From assembly GCA_018240785.1 (NCBI GenBank), contig JAFEFC010000024.1:1-64000 (forward strand): DNA of 64,000 nucleotides, given 5' to 3'. Both the position numbers and the translations under genes were made by a program. The stretch is from Pseudomonadota bacterium. GTDB lineage: Bacteria > Pseudomonadota > Gammaproteobacteria > Burkholderiales > Rhodocyclaceae. Positions 43,017 to 52,215 of this stretch are shown here, one piece after another (position 1 is the stretch's first letter; every line of letters starts with the position of its first letter). The notes beneath the pieces are model-generated. The model did not search any database. It was not told where the DNA came from and was given only the letters and a program-made list of their open reading frames with translations.

Positions 43017-43883
43017 TCAGCCGGCCTGCTGCGGCGGCCACGGCCGCCCGCGGCGGCGGCAGAAATCGCGCAACAGCCAGTGGGCGATGGTCGACTGGCT
43101 GGGCAGAGAGGCGGGCAGCGCGTCCACATGGAAGAAGCCGGCGTGCTCGATCTCGTCCGGCGCGCAGACGATGTCGCCGGCCTCGTATTCGGCCTGGAAG
43201 CCCAGCATCAGCGAATGTGGAAAAGGCCAGGGCTGGCTCGTGAAGTAGCGCACGTTGCGCACGCGCAGCGCCACTTCCTCGGCGATCTCGCGGTGGATCG
43301 CCTCCTCGGCCGATTCGCCGGCGTCCACGAAGCCCGCCAGCGTGCTGTAGAAGCCGGGCGCGAAGTGGTAGGAACGGCCGAGCAGGATCTCGTCGCCGCG
43401 CTCCACCGCGACGATCACCACCGGCGACACGCGCGGATAGTGCTCGCGGCCGCAGGCGGGATTGGTGCAGCGCCGCACCTTGGCGTCGCCCGGCTGCACC
43501 GTCGGCGAACCGCAGGCGCCGCAGAACTGGTGCGCGCGGTCCCATTCGAGCAGTTCCAGCGCGCGCGCGGCGAGGCGGCGGAGGTTGTCGGGCAGGACGT
43601 CGTTGAGGCGCTTGAGGTGGGTGAAGCGGGTGCCCGGCGGCGGTTCGGCGTCGGCCGGCAGTTCCGCCGCCTGGCAGGGCAGGCCGGCGCCCGCCCCGGC
43701 GTCGGCCGGCACGCCCAGCGACTGGGTGCGCAGCGGCAGCCGACCGAGCGCGCTGAGCGCGTCGCCCGCCGGCAGCGTGCCGGCGTCGGTGAGCAGCAGT
43801 TCGGCGCCGCGAAACGCCAGCCAGTGCAGCGGCTGCGCCAGTGCGCCGGCGGCGGCATCCTGCCCCATTCCCGGTTCATCCAT
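43017..43883 (-). CDS. nudC: NADH pyrophosphatase (NudC)
   Basis: This 288-residue protein has the NudC zinc ribbon (FCGACGS and RRCTNPACG) and the Nudix box GFVDAGESAEEAIHREIAEE, followed by the NADH-specific SQPWPFPHSLMLGF. It cleaves NADH or NAD caps on RNA to NMN products. Its ATG lies 8 bp inside the end of the Hsp70 gene, so translation is coupled to it. Confidence 0.92.
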   Translation of the reverse strand: MDEPGMGQDAAAGALAQPLHWLAFRGAELLLTDAGTLPAGDALSALGRLPLRTQSLGVPADAGAGAGLPCQAAELPADAEPPPGTRFTHLKRLNDVLPDNLRRLAARALELLEWDRAHQFCGACGSPTVQPGDAKVRRCTNPACGREHYPRVSPVVIVAVERGDEILLGRSYHFAPGFYSTLAGFVDAGESAEEAIHREIAEEVALRVRNVRYFTSQPWPFPHSLMLGFQAEYEAGDIVCAPDEIEHAGFFHVDALPASLPSQSTIAHWLLRDFCRRRGRPWPPQQAG

Positions 43884-45147
43884 AACGTCTTGCCGCCTCC
43901 ACTGCGAGTCCGGCTCCGATACTGCCATACAGATCGCCTTCCACGCTGCGCGCCGCCGGCAGCTCGGCGGCGATGCGAGCGCGCAGTTGCGCCACCCCGC
44001 TGGCGCCACCGGTGAAGTAGATCGTGTCCACGCGCTCGCGGCGCACGCCGGCCTGCGCCAGCAGGGCGCCCACGCATTCGCCGACGCGCTCGACCAGCGT
44101 GCGGGTGGCGCGGCTGAAATCCTCGCGGGTGATGGCGTGCGTCAGGCCGGCTTCGAGGCGGTCGAGGTTCAGCGTCGCGATCGGCGCGGCCGACAGGTCG
44201 ATCTTGGCCTCTTCCACCTGCAGCGCCAGCCAGTGGCCTTCGCGCCGGCTCACCAGCCGCGACAGGCGGTCGAGTTCGGTGCGCGCCAGCGCATCGCGGT
44301 AGATGTGCTGCAGGTCGGCCCACGCCTGGCGGCTGTAGGCGAAGTTGATGGTGTGCCAGGTGGCGAGCTGGAAGAAGATGCTGGACGGGATCTCGGCGCC
44401 GTTCTTCATGCGGCCGCGATAGCCCAGCAGCGGCATCACGCATTCCAGGCTCAGCACGCGGTCGAAATCGGTGCCGCCGATGTGCACGCCGGCATTGCCC
44501 AGCAGGTCTTCATGGCGCTCGGCGTGTTTGCCAAGGCCGCGCGCGCGCTCCGGCGACAGGCGCACCAGCGAGAAATCCGCGGTGCCGCCGCCGATGTCGG
44601 CGATCAGCACCAGCTCCTCGCGCGCCAGCGAAAGTTCGTAGTGCAGCGCCGCGCCGATCGGCTCGAACTGGAAGCTGACCTCGCGAAAACCCACCTGATG
44701 CGCGATCGCCTCCAGCGTGTCCTGCGCCTTGCGGTCGGCGGCTTCGTCGTCGTCGACGAAATGCACCGGGCGGCCGAACACCGCCTGCTCGAAGGAACGC
44801 CCGGCCTGCGCCTCGGCGCGCCGCTTGAGCTCGCCGATGAAGCTCGCCAGCAGGTCGCGAAAACGCAGCGCGCGGCCATGCACCTCGGTGTGGCCGTCGA
44901 TCAGGCTGCTGCCGAGCAGGCTCTTCAGGGCGCGCATGAGCCGGCCTTCGTAGCCTTCGAGGTACTCGGCGAGCGCGGCGCGGCCGTAGCAGGTGCTGTC
45001 CTCGTCGGCATTGAAGAACACCGCCGACGGTAGCGTCGGCCGGCCATCCTCGAGTGCGAGCAGGGCCGGCGCATCCGGGCGCAGCCAGCCCACGGTGGAG
45101 TTCGAGGTGCCGAAGTCGATGCCGCAGGCGCGGGCAGGTGCTTGCAT
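43876..45147 (-). CDS. yegD: Hsp70-family protein (YegD type)
   Basis: This 423-residue protein has only the actin-like ATPase domain of Hsp70: CGIDFGTSNSTVGW (phosphate 1), IADIGGGTADFSLV (phosphate 2) and YFTGGASGVAQLRARI (adenosine site). It lacks the C-terminal substrate-binding and lid domains of DnaK, as YegD proteins do. Client unknown. It overlaps nudC by 8 bp. Confidence 0.9.
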   Translation of the reverse strand: MQAPARACGIDFGTSNSTVGWLRPDAPALLALEDGRPTLPSAVFFNADEDSTCYGRAALAEYLEGYEGRLMRALKSLLGSSLIDGHTEVHGRALRFRDLLASFIGELKRRAEAQAGRSFEQAVFGRPVHFVDDDEAADRKAQDTLEAIAHQVGFREVSFQFEPIGAALHYELSLAREELVLIADIGGGTADFSLVRLSPERARGLGKHAERHEDLLGNAGVHIGGTDFDRVLSLECVMPLLGYRGRMKNGAEIPSSIFFQLATWHTINFAYSRQAWADLQHIYRDALARTELDRLSRLVSRREGHWLALQVEEAKIDLSAAPIATLNLDRLEAGLTHAITREDFSRATRTLVERVGECVGALLAQAGVRRERVDTIYFTGGASGVAQLRARIAAELPAARSVEGDLYGSIGAGLAVEAARRYG

Positions 45148-45310
45148 GGTCGGAGTCGGTGGCAGGAGTCGGTGGCGTGACGGCCGGCGATGCTACGCGA
45201 GCGTGATGCAATGGTCGACCGCCGCGCGGTGCTGAATCCGTGCGGAATTTCTCCCGCCTTGCGCGTTGGGGGTGCTTCAATGCGGCCGCTTGCGGGTGTA
45301 GGCTGAAATC

Positions 45311-46894
45311 ATGAATACGACCGAACCGACGCCGGCCACCGGCAATGGCAGCACGGCTTTCCCGCTCGCGCTGCGGCGGGTGGCGATCGACACGTATCGC
45401 GAGAACGTCGCCTACCTGCATCGCGACTGCGAGGTTTATCGCGCCGAAGGCTTCCAGGCCCTGGCCAAGGTCGAGGTGCGCGCCAATGGGCGGCGCATCC
45501 TCGCCACGCTCAACGTCACCACCGACCCGCGTATCGTGCGCTGCAACGAGCTCGGGTTGTCGGAGGACGCTTTCGCGCAGCTTGGCGCCAGTCCGGGCGC
45601 GTCGGTGGTGGTGTCGCAGGCCGAGCCACCGACCTCGATCCCGGCCCTGCACCGCAAGATCGCCGGCGAGCGCCTGACACGCGACGATTTCCAGGCCATC
45701 GTGCGCGACATCGCCGAGCACCGCTATTCCAAGATCGAGCTCACCGCCTTCGTGGTCGCGTCCAACCAGGGCGAGCTCGACCGCGAGGAGGTCTACTTCC
45801 TCACCGAGGCGATGTCCGCGGTCGGCAGCCGGCTCGACTGGCGCGAGCGGCCGGTGGTGGACAAGCACTGCATCGGCGGCATTCCCGGCAACCGCACGTC
45901 CATGCTGGTGGTGCCCATCGTTGCGGCGCACGGCATGCTGTGCCCCAAGACCTCGTCGCGCGCGATCACGTCGCCGGCCGGCACGGCCGACACCATGGAA
46001 GTGCTGGCCAACGTCGAGCTGCCGATGGAGCGCCTGTCCGAGATCGTGCGCGAGCACCGCGGCTGCCTCGCCTGGGGCGGCACGGCGCAACTGTCGCCGG
46101 CGGATGACGTGCTGATCTCGGTGGAGCGACCGCTGTCGGTCGATTCGCCGGGCCAGATGGTGGCCTCCATCCTGTCGAAGAAGATCGCCGCCGGTTCCAC
46201 CCACCTGGTGCTGGACATTCCGGTGGGGCCGAGCGCCAAGGTACGCTCGATGCCCGAGGCGCAGCGCCTGCGCAAGCTGTTCGAGTTCGTCGCCGCACGC
46301 CTGAACCTCGCGCTGGATGTGGTGATCACCGACGGTCGCCAGCCCATCGGCGGCGGCATCGGCCCGGTGCTGGAGGCGCGCGACGTGATGCGGGTGCTGG
46401 AGAACGACCCGCGCGCGCCCAACGACCTGCGCCAGAAGGCGCTGCGCCTGGCCGGACGCATGCTGGAGTTCGACCCTGACGTGCGCGGCGGCGACGGTTT
46501 CGCCATTGCGCGCGACATTCTCGACTCCGGCCGTGCGCTGGCGAAGATGAACGCGATCATCCAGGCCCAGGGCGGCAAACCCTTCGACCACAACGCGCCG
46601 GCCCTCGCGCGCCTGGACTTCGTCGTCGCGGCGCCGGCCGATGGTGTGGTGACGGCGATCGACAATCATCAGCTTGCCCGCATCGCGCGCCTGGCCGGCG
46701 CGCCCAAGGTGCCCGGCGCAGGCGTCGACCTGCAGCGCAAGCTGGGTGATCCGGTGGTGGCGGGCGAGGCGCTGTACCGGGTGCACGCCGATTTCCCCGC
46801 AGATCTCGAGTTCGCCCGCCAGGCTGCCGCGCGCGCGAGCGCCTACAGCATCGGTCGGGTGGACGAGGTGCCGCACATGTACGTGGAGCTGTGA
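45311..46894 (+). CDS. AMP phosphorylase-type NMP phosphorylase
   Basis: This 527-residue member of the thymidine/AMP phosphorylase family has an N-terminal extension of roughly 85-100 residues that bacterial DeoA lacks. The core [20 protein letters not shown] and [20 protein letters not shown] matches archaeal AMP phosphorylases, not the GGVGDVTS/GRGLGHTGGT of DeoA. Expected reaction: nucleoside monophosphate plus phosphate to base plus ribose 1,5-bisphosphate. The stop overlaps the next start (TGATG). Reading it simply as thymidine phosphorylase is the main alternative. Confidence 0.85.
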   Translation: MNTTEPTPATGNGSTAFPLALRRVAIDTYRENVAYLHRDCEVYRAEGFQALAKVEVRANGRRILATLNVTTDPRIVRCNELGLSEDAFAQLGASPGASVVVSQAEPPTSIPALHRKIAGERLTRDDFQAIVRDIAEHRYSKIELTAFVVASNQGELDREEVYFLTEAMSAVGSRLDWRERPVVDKHCIGGIPGNRTSMLVVPIVAAHGMLCPKTSSRAITSPAGTADTMEVLANVELPMERLSEIVREHRGCLAWGGTAQLSPADDVLISVERPLSVDSPGQMVASILSKKIAAGSTHLVLDIPVGPSAKVRSMPEAQRLRKLFEFVAARLNLALDVVITDGRQPIGGGIGPVLEARDVMRVLENDPRAPNDLRQKALRLAGRMLEFDPDVRGGDGFAIARDILDSGRALAKMNAIIQAQGGKPFDHNAPALARLDFVVAAPADGVVTAIDNHQLARIARLAGAPKVPGAGVDLQRKLGDPVVAGEALYRVHADFPADLEFARQAAARASAYSIGRVDEVPHMYVEL

Positions 46895-47802
46895 TGGACC
46901 TGCTGCTGCATTTCGACGACGAGCGCGATGCCGCGCAGCGCCTGGCGCGCGAAGCCGGGCTGGCCCCGGCGTGCATCGAGCGCCATCGTTTCCCCGACGA
47001 CGAGTTGCGCCTGCGCCTGCCGGTCGATGGCGGTGGCGGTCTGCCGCTGCGGGCGGTGCTGTTCCGCAGCCTGGTCCGCCCCAACGAGAAGCTGGTGGAA
47101 TTGCTCTTCGCTGCGCGTACTGCGCGCGTGCTCGGCGTCGGCCACCTGACCCTGGTCGCACCTTACCTCGCCTACATGCGGCAGGACATCGCCTTTCACC
47201 CCGGCGAGGTGGTCAGCCAGCGGGTGCTGGGCGAGTTCCTTGCCGGCCTGTTCGATGCCGTCATCACCGTCGATCCGCACCTGCACCGCGTGGCGAGCCT
47301 GGCCGAAGCGGTGCCGACGCGCCACGCGGTGGCGTTGTCTGCCGCGCCGTTGCTGGCCGACCTGATCGCGGCCCGATGTGGCGGTGCTGCCCCGGTGCTG
47401 ATCGGTCCCGACGCCGAGTCGGCGCAGTGGGTCGGCGCCGCCGCGGCGCGGCACGGCTTCGATCACGCGGTGTGCAGCAAGCGCCGTCATGGCGACCACG
47501 AGGTCGATGTCGAGCTGCCGCCGCTGGACCTGCGGGGCCGCGCCGCGGTGCTGATCGACGACGTCGCCAGTTCCGGTCGCACTCTGGCGCAGGCTGCACG
47601 CCTGCTGCTGCAGGCCGGGGCCGCCCGGGTGGACGTCGCGGTCACCCACGCCCTGTTTGCCGACGATGCGCTGCCGACCATCCTGGACGCGGGGGTCGGG
47701 CAGGTGTGGAGCACCGACTGCATCGCCCATCCGACCAATTCCGTTGCCATCGCGCCGCTGCTGGCCGCGGCCTTGCAGGTCCTGGCTGGGGATCGGGCCT
47801 GA
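46894..47802 (+). CDS. Divergent ribose-phosphate pyrophosphokinase homologue
   Basis: This 302-residue Prs-like protein retains HRFPDDELRLRLP, PYLAYMRQD, a flexible-loop KRRHGDHE and the PRPP loop VLIDDVASSGRTLAQA. Several positions differ from canonical Prs (DPHLHR for DLHADQ, VASSGRT for MIDTAGT). It may make PRPP from ribose 5-phosphate or handle a related substrate such as ribose 1,5-bisphosphate. The ATG is fused to the upstream stop as TGATG, so the two proteins are made together. Confidence 0.85.
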   Translation: MDLLLHFDDERDAAQRLAREAGLAPACIERHRFPDDELRLRLPVDGGGGLPLRAVLFRSLVRPNEKLVELLFAARTARVLGVGHLTLVAPYLAYMRQDIAFHPGEVVSQRVLGEFLAGLFDAVITVDPHLHRVASLAEAVPTRHAVALSAAPLLADLIAARCGGAAPVLIGPDAESAQWVGAAAARHGFDHAVCSKRRHGDHEVDVELPPLDLRGRAAVLIDDVASSGRTLAQAARLLLQAGAARVDVAVTHALFADDALPTILDAGVGQVWSTDCIAHPTNSVAIAPLLAAALQVLAGDRA

Positions 47803-47966
47803 GCCCACCCAGGCCTGCTCGCGTCGCCGGTCCTATGCCCGGGCGATGACGCTGGACGGGCCGCAGTGTTACGATTCAGGCCTGTATCGATGTGGCCAGG
47901 TCGGGTTTGGCCAGATTTGCCGTGTGGTGCCGTGGCCTGCGGCCTTGCAGCAGGCGCCCGTTTTTC

Positions 47967-48893
47967 ATGAGGAATGATGTGGAACAGTCGGTGAGGACCG
48001 TCGTATTTGTCGACCTGACGGGCAGTACCGGTCTGTTCGAATCGATCGGCAATGTCCTGGCGACACAGGTCGTCACGCGGTGTACGCAGGCCATCGGCCA
48101 GCATTTCGCGCGCGCCGGCGGGCATATCGTCAAGTACCTGGGCGACGGCGTGCTGGTGCTGTTCGACGACACCGTGGCCGCGGTCGAGGCCTGTGCGCGG
48201 GTCAAGGAGCTGCTCGCCGAGCTCGACATCGCCGAACTGCGCAGGGTGCGGCTGGAGGCCAAGACCGGCGTCGAGCGCGGGCTGATCGTCGAGCACGACG
48301 GCGATTGCTATGGTGACGCGGTCAACGTGGCCGCCCGCCTGAGCGACCTGGCCCAGTCGGGCGAGATCCTCGTCGGCGAGTCGGTCTACGCCTGCCTGCC
48401 GGATTTTCACCGCGTCGCCTGCCACAACCTCGACCGCATCATCATCCGCGGCAAGGCCGAGCCGATGCGCGTGTGGCGCATCGACTGGGCGCGAACCGCC
48501 GAAACGACGCTCACGGCGCCGATGGAGTTCTTCGAGATGCAGGGCGAAAGGCCGGCCCAGCACCGCATCGATCTCAACTGCATGGACCAGCACCTGCGGC
48601 TCGAGCCGCACGACGGCCCGCTCATCATCGGTCGCGGCCAGGATGCAGGCTTCCAGGTGAACGACCAGCGCGTGTCGCGGCGCCATGCCCGCATCGAGTG
48701 GAATGGTGGCCAGTGCGTGCTCACCGACTCGAGCAGCAACGGCACCTGGGTGCGCTTCGCCGGTTCGCCGGTGGCGGTGACGCTGAGGCGCGACAGTTGC
48801 ACGCTCAATGGCGAAGGCGAGATCGGCCTCGGCGCCACGGCCGACGATTTCACCGCGCCCACAGTGGGCTTCCGCGTGCTCAACGACGCCTGA
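47967..48893 (+). CDS. Class III nucleotide cyclase with FHA domain
   Basis: This 308-residue protein has a class III cyclase domain (about 8-185) with metal aspartates in VVFVDLTGST (D16) and VKYLGDGVLVLF (D60) and the DAVNVAARL segment. A C-terminal FHA domain (about 205-285) follows, with IIGRGQDAGF, VSRRHARIEW and SSNGTWV. It likely makes cAMP or cGMP and binds phosphothreonine partners. A GTG at 47979 is preceded by GAGGA and may be the true start. Confidence 0.85.
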   Translation: MRNDVEQSVRTVVFVDLTGSTGLFESIGNVLATQVVTRCTQAIGQHFARAGGHIVKYLGDGVLVLFDDTVAAVEACARVKELLAELDIAELRRVRLEAKTGVERGLIVEHDGDCYGDAVNVAARLSDLAQSGEILVGESVYACLPDFHRVACHNLDRIIIRGKAEPMRVWRIDWARTAETTLTAPMEFFEMQGERPAQHRIDLNCMDQHLRLEPHDGPLIIGRGQDAGFQVNDQRVSRRHARIEWNGGQCVLTDSSSNGTWVRFAGSPVAVTLRRDSCTLNGEGEIGLGATADDFTAPTVGFRVLNDA

Positions 48894-48971
48894 AGGCCGT
48901 CAGCCTGCACTTGCCTGCCGAGACCGGCCGGCGCAGGACGGCGCGGGCCGCAACGGCGTGGGGAAGGGCCG

Positions 48972-50096
48972 ATGCCGCACGATGACGCTGAAGGCGAGCA
49001 AACATCCGCGAATGATCCCGTCGCCATCGCGGGCGCGGGGCCCGCGGGCCTGGCTGCCGCGATCACGCTGGCACGTGCGGGGCGTCGGGTGGTGGTGCAC
49101 GAGGCGCGCCGCGAGGTGGGATGCCGCTTTGGTGCCGACCTGCAGGGGCTCGAGAACTGGTCGGGCCGTGAAGATGTGCTCGACGAACTGCGCGCAGAGG
49201 GCCTGACTGACGGTTTCTTGCGTCATGGCTGCAGCGAGGGTGTCGCCTTCGATGCCTGGGGCCGTGCCTATGCCTTGCGCAGCCCGTCGCCGATGGTGTA
49301 CGTCGTCGAGCGCGGTCCGCGGCCGGGCAGCCTCGATCATGCGTTGTTGCAGCAGGCGCTCGACCTGGGTGTGGAGCTGCGCTTCGGCAGCCGTGTGCGC
49401 GAGGCCGGCGCCGTCCACATCCTCGCCACAGGCCCCACGCATGCCGATGCGGTCGCCGCCGGCTACCAGTTCGAGACCGGCATGGCGAATGGCTTCTGGC
49501 TGGTGCTGGACGACGCGCTGGCGCCGGGCGGCTATGCCTATCTGCTGGTGATGAACGGCCATGGCACGGTGAAGAGCTGCATGTTCGCGGACTTCGGCCG
49601 CCAGCAGTCGTACGTCGCGCGCACGGTGGAGCGTTTCCGGCGCCTGGTCGGCCTCGACATGCAGGCGCCGCGCTTCCATGCGGGCGCGGGGAACATGCTG
49701 ATGCCGCAGACGGCGATGCACGGCGGGTGTGCGGTCGTCGGCGAGCGCGCCGGCTTCCAGGACGCCCTGGCCGGCTTCGGCATGCGCTACGCCATGCGAT
49801 CCGGCGTGCTCGCCGCCCGTGCGCTGCTCGACGGACGCGACTACGACAGCCTGTGGCGCCAGCACATGGCGCAGCCGTTGCGCGCGTCGCTGGTCAACCG
49901 GGCGCTGTACGCCCGCCTCGGCAATCGAGGCTACCGCTGGCTGTTGCAGGCACAGGCCGCCAGCGGCAACACCCGCGCCTTCCTGCGCTGGCTTTACGGC
50001 GATGGCCCGCTCAGTCGCAGCCTGGTGCCGTGGGCTCGGCGGCGCGTGCGCAGCCTGCGCGCGGCGACTCCGGACGAGGGCCGGCAGTCGCGCTGA
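48972..50096 (+). CDS. FAD-dependent oxidoreductase (geranylgeranyl-reductase-like)
   Basis: This 374-residue flavoprotein has the N-terminal FAD fold IAGAGPAGLAAAITLARAGR and the glutamate-ended ribose segment VVVHEAR. GERAGFQDALAGFGMRYAMR corresponds to the GDA..-type flavin motif of lipid/geranylgeranyl reductases and halogenases. No partner gene defines its substrate. It starts 78 bp after the cyclase gene. Confidence 0.75.
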   Translation: MPHDDAEGEQTSANDPVAIAGAGPAGLAAAITLARAGRRVVVHEARREVGCRFGADLQGLENWSGREDVLDELRAEGLTDGFLRHGCSEGVAFDAWGRAYALRSPSPMVYVVERGPRPGSLDHALLQQALDLGVELRFGSRVREAGAVHILATGPTHADAVAAGYQFETGMANGFWLVLDDALAPGGYAYLLVMNGHGTVKSCMFADFGRQQSYVARTVERFRRLVGLDMQAPRFHAGAGNMLMPQTAMHGGCAVVGERAGFQDALAGFGMRYAMRSGVLAARALLDGRDYDSLWRQHMAQPLRASLVNRALYARLGNRGYRWLLQAQAASGNTRAFLRWLYGDGPLSRSLVPWARRRVRSLRAATPDEGRQSR

Positions 50097-50137
50097 CCCG
50101 GGCCGGCGGTCGCGCTGACCTGGGCCGGGCCACCGGC

Positions 50138-51160
50138 TCAGGCCAGCTTCCAGTCGAAGCTGCGGATGTGCCGGCGCAGCGCTGCGCACTCCTGCTCGAA
50201 CGCGCGTCGCGCACCCGCGAAGTGCGTGTCCCAGTCCTCGATCCCCCGCGCCTCGCGATAGGCAGGGTCGAGCTGCAAGGTCTGCACCGCGAGGATCAGG
50301 TCCGCGACCTCGTTCTGCAGTTCTCCGACCATCCGGCGCAGACCGTCGCCGACGGCCGGCGTGATCGATGCGCCATGCCCGCCTGCCGTGCCGGCAGGGA
50401 CCTGCAGTTCGTCGATGATGCGCCGCAGCGCCTCCACGTCGTTGTTGCGATAAGCCTCCTGCACGCGCAGGAAGCGCGCATGGGCCTGCGCCTTGTCCGC
50501 TTCGCCGGCACGGTCGGGATGGCAGCGGCTCGCTGCCGTCCGGTACAGCCGGCGCAGTTCGTCACGCTCGTCCTCGTCCAGCTCGGGCAATGCAGGCGGC
50601 TGCGCCTGCGCGCTACGCTGGTAGGACTCGAAGTCGTCCGCGGCCGCACGCGCGGCGTCGATGTCGGCGTCCGCGCCCGAGCGTTCCGCCTGCAGCCGGG
50701 CGTGCTCGCCCCGCAGCCGCAGGCATTCGGACAGGACCTCGTGCAGCGCCTCATACTGGCGCCGCTCGAACTCGCGTACGAGCCTCTGCATTTCCGCCAG
50801 CTTCGCGCCGACTTCCAGCTTCTGTTCCTGCAGCCGTGTTGAACGGGCGAGCAGGCGGTCGTGGTCGGCATCCGGTAGCGGCGCCGGTGTCATCGGCGGT
50901 TCTTCAGGGTTGGGCGGATCGATGGGCAAGGGCTCGGCTGCCACCGCCTGCTGCGGTGCAGGGCCGCGCATGACCGCTCCGGGGGCGTCGGTGTCCGGCG
51001 TTGCTGCCTCAGGCGTCACGGGTGCCCTGTCTGCCACCGCAGGGCCGATGTCCGCGCTCGCACGAACGGAAGCGTCGGCCTCGTCGCCATGGGCACGTCG
51101 GCCACGCAGTCGGGCCGTGATGGCCTCGCGGAGGCGGGCGAAGGCGAGGCTCAGATTCAC
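50138..51160 (-). CDS. J-domain protein
   Basis: This ~340-residue protein has a Pro/Ala-rich N-terminus, a coiled coil (about 100-175) and a J-domain around residue 212 with the HPD motif (RLYRTAASRCHPDRAG), then a helical C-terminus. J-domains stimulate Hsp70 ATPase; the client-binding part here is unlike DnaJ. The GTG start at 51160 has GGAG 8 nt upstream and is preferred to an ATG at 51208. Confidence 0.75.
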   Translation of the reverse strand: MNLSLAFARLREAITARLRGRRAHGDEADASVRASADIGPAVADRAPVTPEAATPDTDAPGAVMRGPAPQQAVAAEPLPIDPPNPEEPPMTPAPLPDADHDRLLARSTRLQEQKLEVGAKLAEMQRLVREFERRQYEALHEVLSECLRLRGEHARLQAERSGADADIDAARAAADDFESYQRSAQAQPPALPELDEDERDELRRLYRTAASRCHPDRAGEADKAQAHARFLRVQEAYRNNDVEALRRIIDELQVPAGTAGGHGASITPAVGDGLRRMVGELQNEVADLILAVQTLQLDPAYREARGIEDWDTHFAGARRAFEQECAALRRHIRSFDWKLA

Positions 51161-51339
51161 TGTCGATCTCCATTGCAGGTGCCGCAGGTTTTTGCGGCGG
51201 TGCAGCAATGTTAATCGAGTCGTGGGTCGGGAATGTTGTACTGCAGCAAATGACTTCCCCGCGCCGACGGCGAGATACGCGCGGTGAACGAGCGCGGGCC
51301 CGACGGCGCTCGCTGCGCCGCCGGGGCCCGCGACACCGA

Positions 51340-52191
51340 TCAGCCCAGGCGGGCGAGGGTGCCGGCGTCTGCCAGCGCCATCACCACGTTGCCGCTGCCG
51401 GAGGACTGCGCGTACTCGCCGTACTGGCGACCGGCGAGCGGGCCGGCGTCGGCTGCCATCGCGCGTGCCACGCCCAGCATCGTCGCCAGCGGGCGGCCGC
51501 CCATCTCGGCGCCGACGAACTTGCTGTACTCGGTGATGCCCTCCACGGCCTCGTCGATCTTCCCCGCCTTCAACTGTGCGATGAAGCGCTGGTCGGCCTC
51601 GATGCGCTCGGGCAGCGGCCAGTTCTCGCGGCCGCGCACCAGCACGTGCGAGAGCGCCGAGCTGGTGACGAACACCACGCGCCGGCCGAGTTTCTTCGCC
51701 GTCGCATGCACCAGCTCACCCGCGCTCAGGCATTCCTCGTGCGTCGACATCAGCACCGAGGGCAGCGCCACCACCGGCACGTCGCCTGTCGGGTCGAGAT
51801 ACTGCATCGGTACGAAAGTGCCGTAGTCCCACTCGAAGTACTCGGAGTCGTTGCGGTTCGACGGCACGCCACCGGCCTTGAACGCTTCGACCAGCGCGCC
51901 GGCGAATTCCGGGTCGCCCGGGTAGTCGTAGGGCCGGCCCGGGATCAGTTGCGGCGCCTCGTCGGCGACGCAATGGCCAACGTGGCGCGGCTGGCAGGTC
52001 ACCGGCCAGTCGAAGGTGGCCACCCAGTGGCTGGAGACGATCACCCACAGGTCGGGCTTCAACTGGCGGCGAATCGCTTCGCCCAGCGCGCGCTCGGCCG
52101 CCACCAGCGTCTGCTGGTAGTCGGGGGTGTTCTTTGCCAGCCCCAGCGTGGGCACATGCGCCGCGATCGTCGCGGCAATCACTCCACTCAT
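51340..52191 (-). CDS. Class III extradiol dioxygenase (LigB type)
   Basis: This 283-residue enzyme has candidate Fe(II) ligands H12 (TIAAHVPTLG), the His of IVSSHWVATF and a glutamate in KFVGAEMGGRP, with catalytic His in SSALSHVLV. It belongs to the LigB/MhpB superfamily that opens catechol rings. With mobA and pobA nearby, protocatechuate is the likely substrate, but the alpha subunit LigA of protocatechuate 4,5-dioxygenase is absent. It is last in the mobA-led operon. Confidence 0.82.
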   Translation of the reverse strand: MSGVIAATIAAHVPTLGLAKNTPDYQQTLVAAERALGEAIRRQLKPDLWVIVSSHWVATFDWPVTCQPRHVGHCVADEAPQLIPGRPYDYPGDPEFAGALVEAFKAGGVPSNRNDSEYFEWDYGTFVPMQYLDPTGDVPVVALPSVLMSTHEECLSAGELVHATAKKLGRRVVFVTSSALSHVLVRGRENWPLPERIEADQRFIAQLKAGKIDEAVEGITEYSKFVGAEMGGRPLATMLGVARAMAADAGPLAGRQYGEYAQSSGSGNVVMALADAGTLARLG

Positions 52192-52215
52192 CGTCGTTTC
52201 CCCTCAGTTAACGGC

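Noticed and set aside
45311-46894. Plain thymidine phosphorylase (deoA)
   Set aside because: The N-terminal extension and the GGIPGN and [16 protein letters not shown] motifs match AMP phosphorylases; DeoA motifs are absent.
44510-47161. Very long minus-strand frame across yegD, the phosphorylase and the Prs-like gene
   Set aside because: It crosses three well-supported genes and is rich in Arg/Ala/His; it is a frame artefact of GC-rich sequence.
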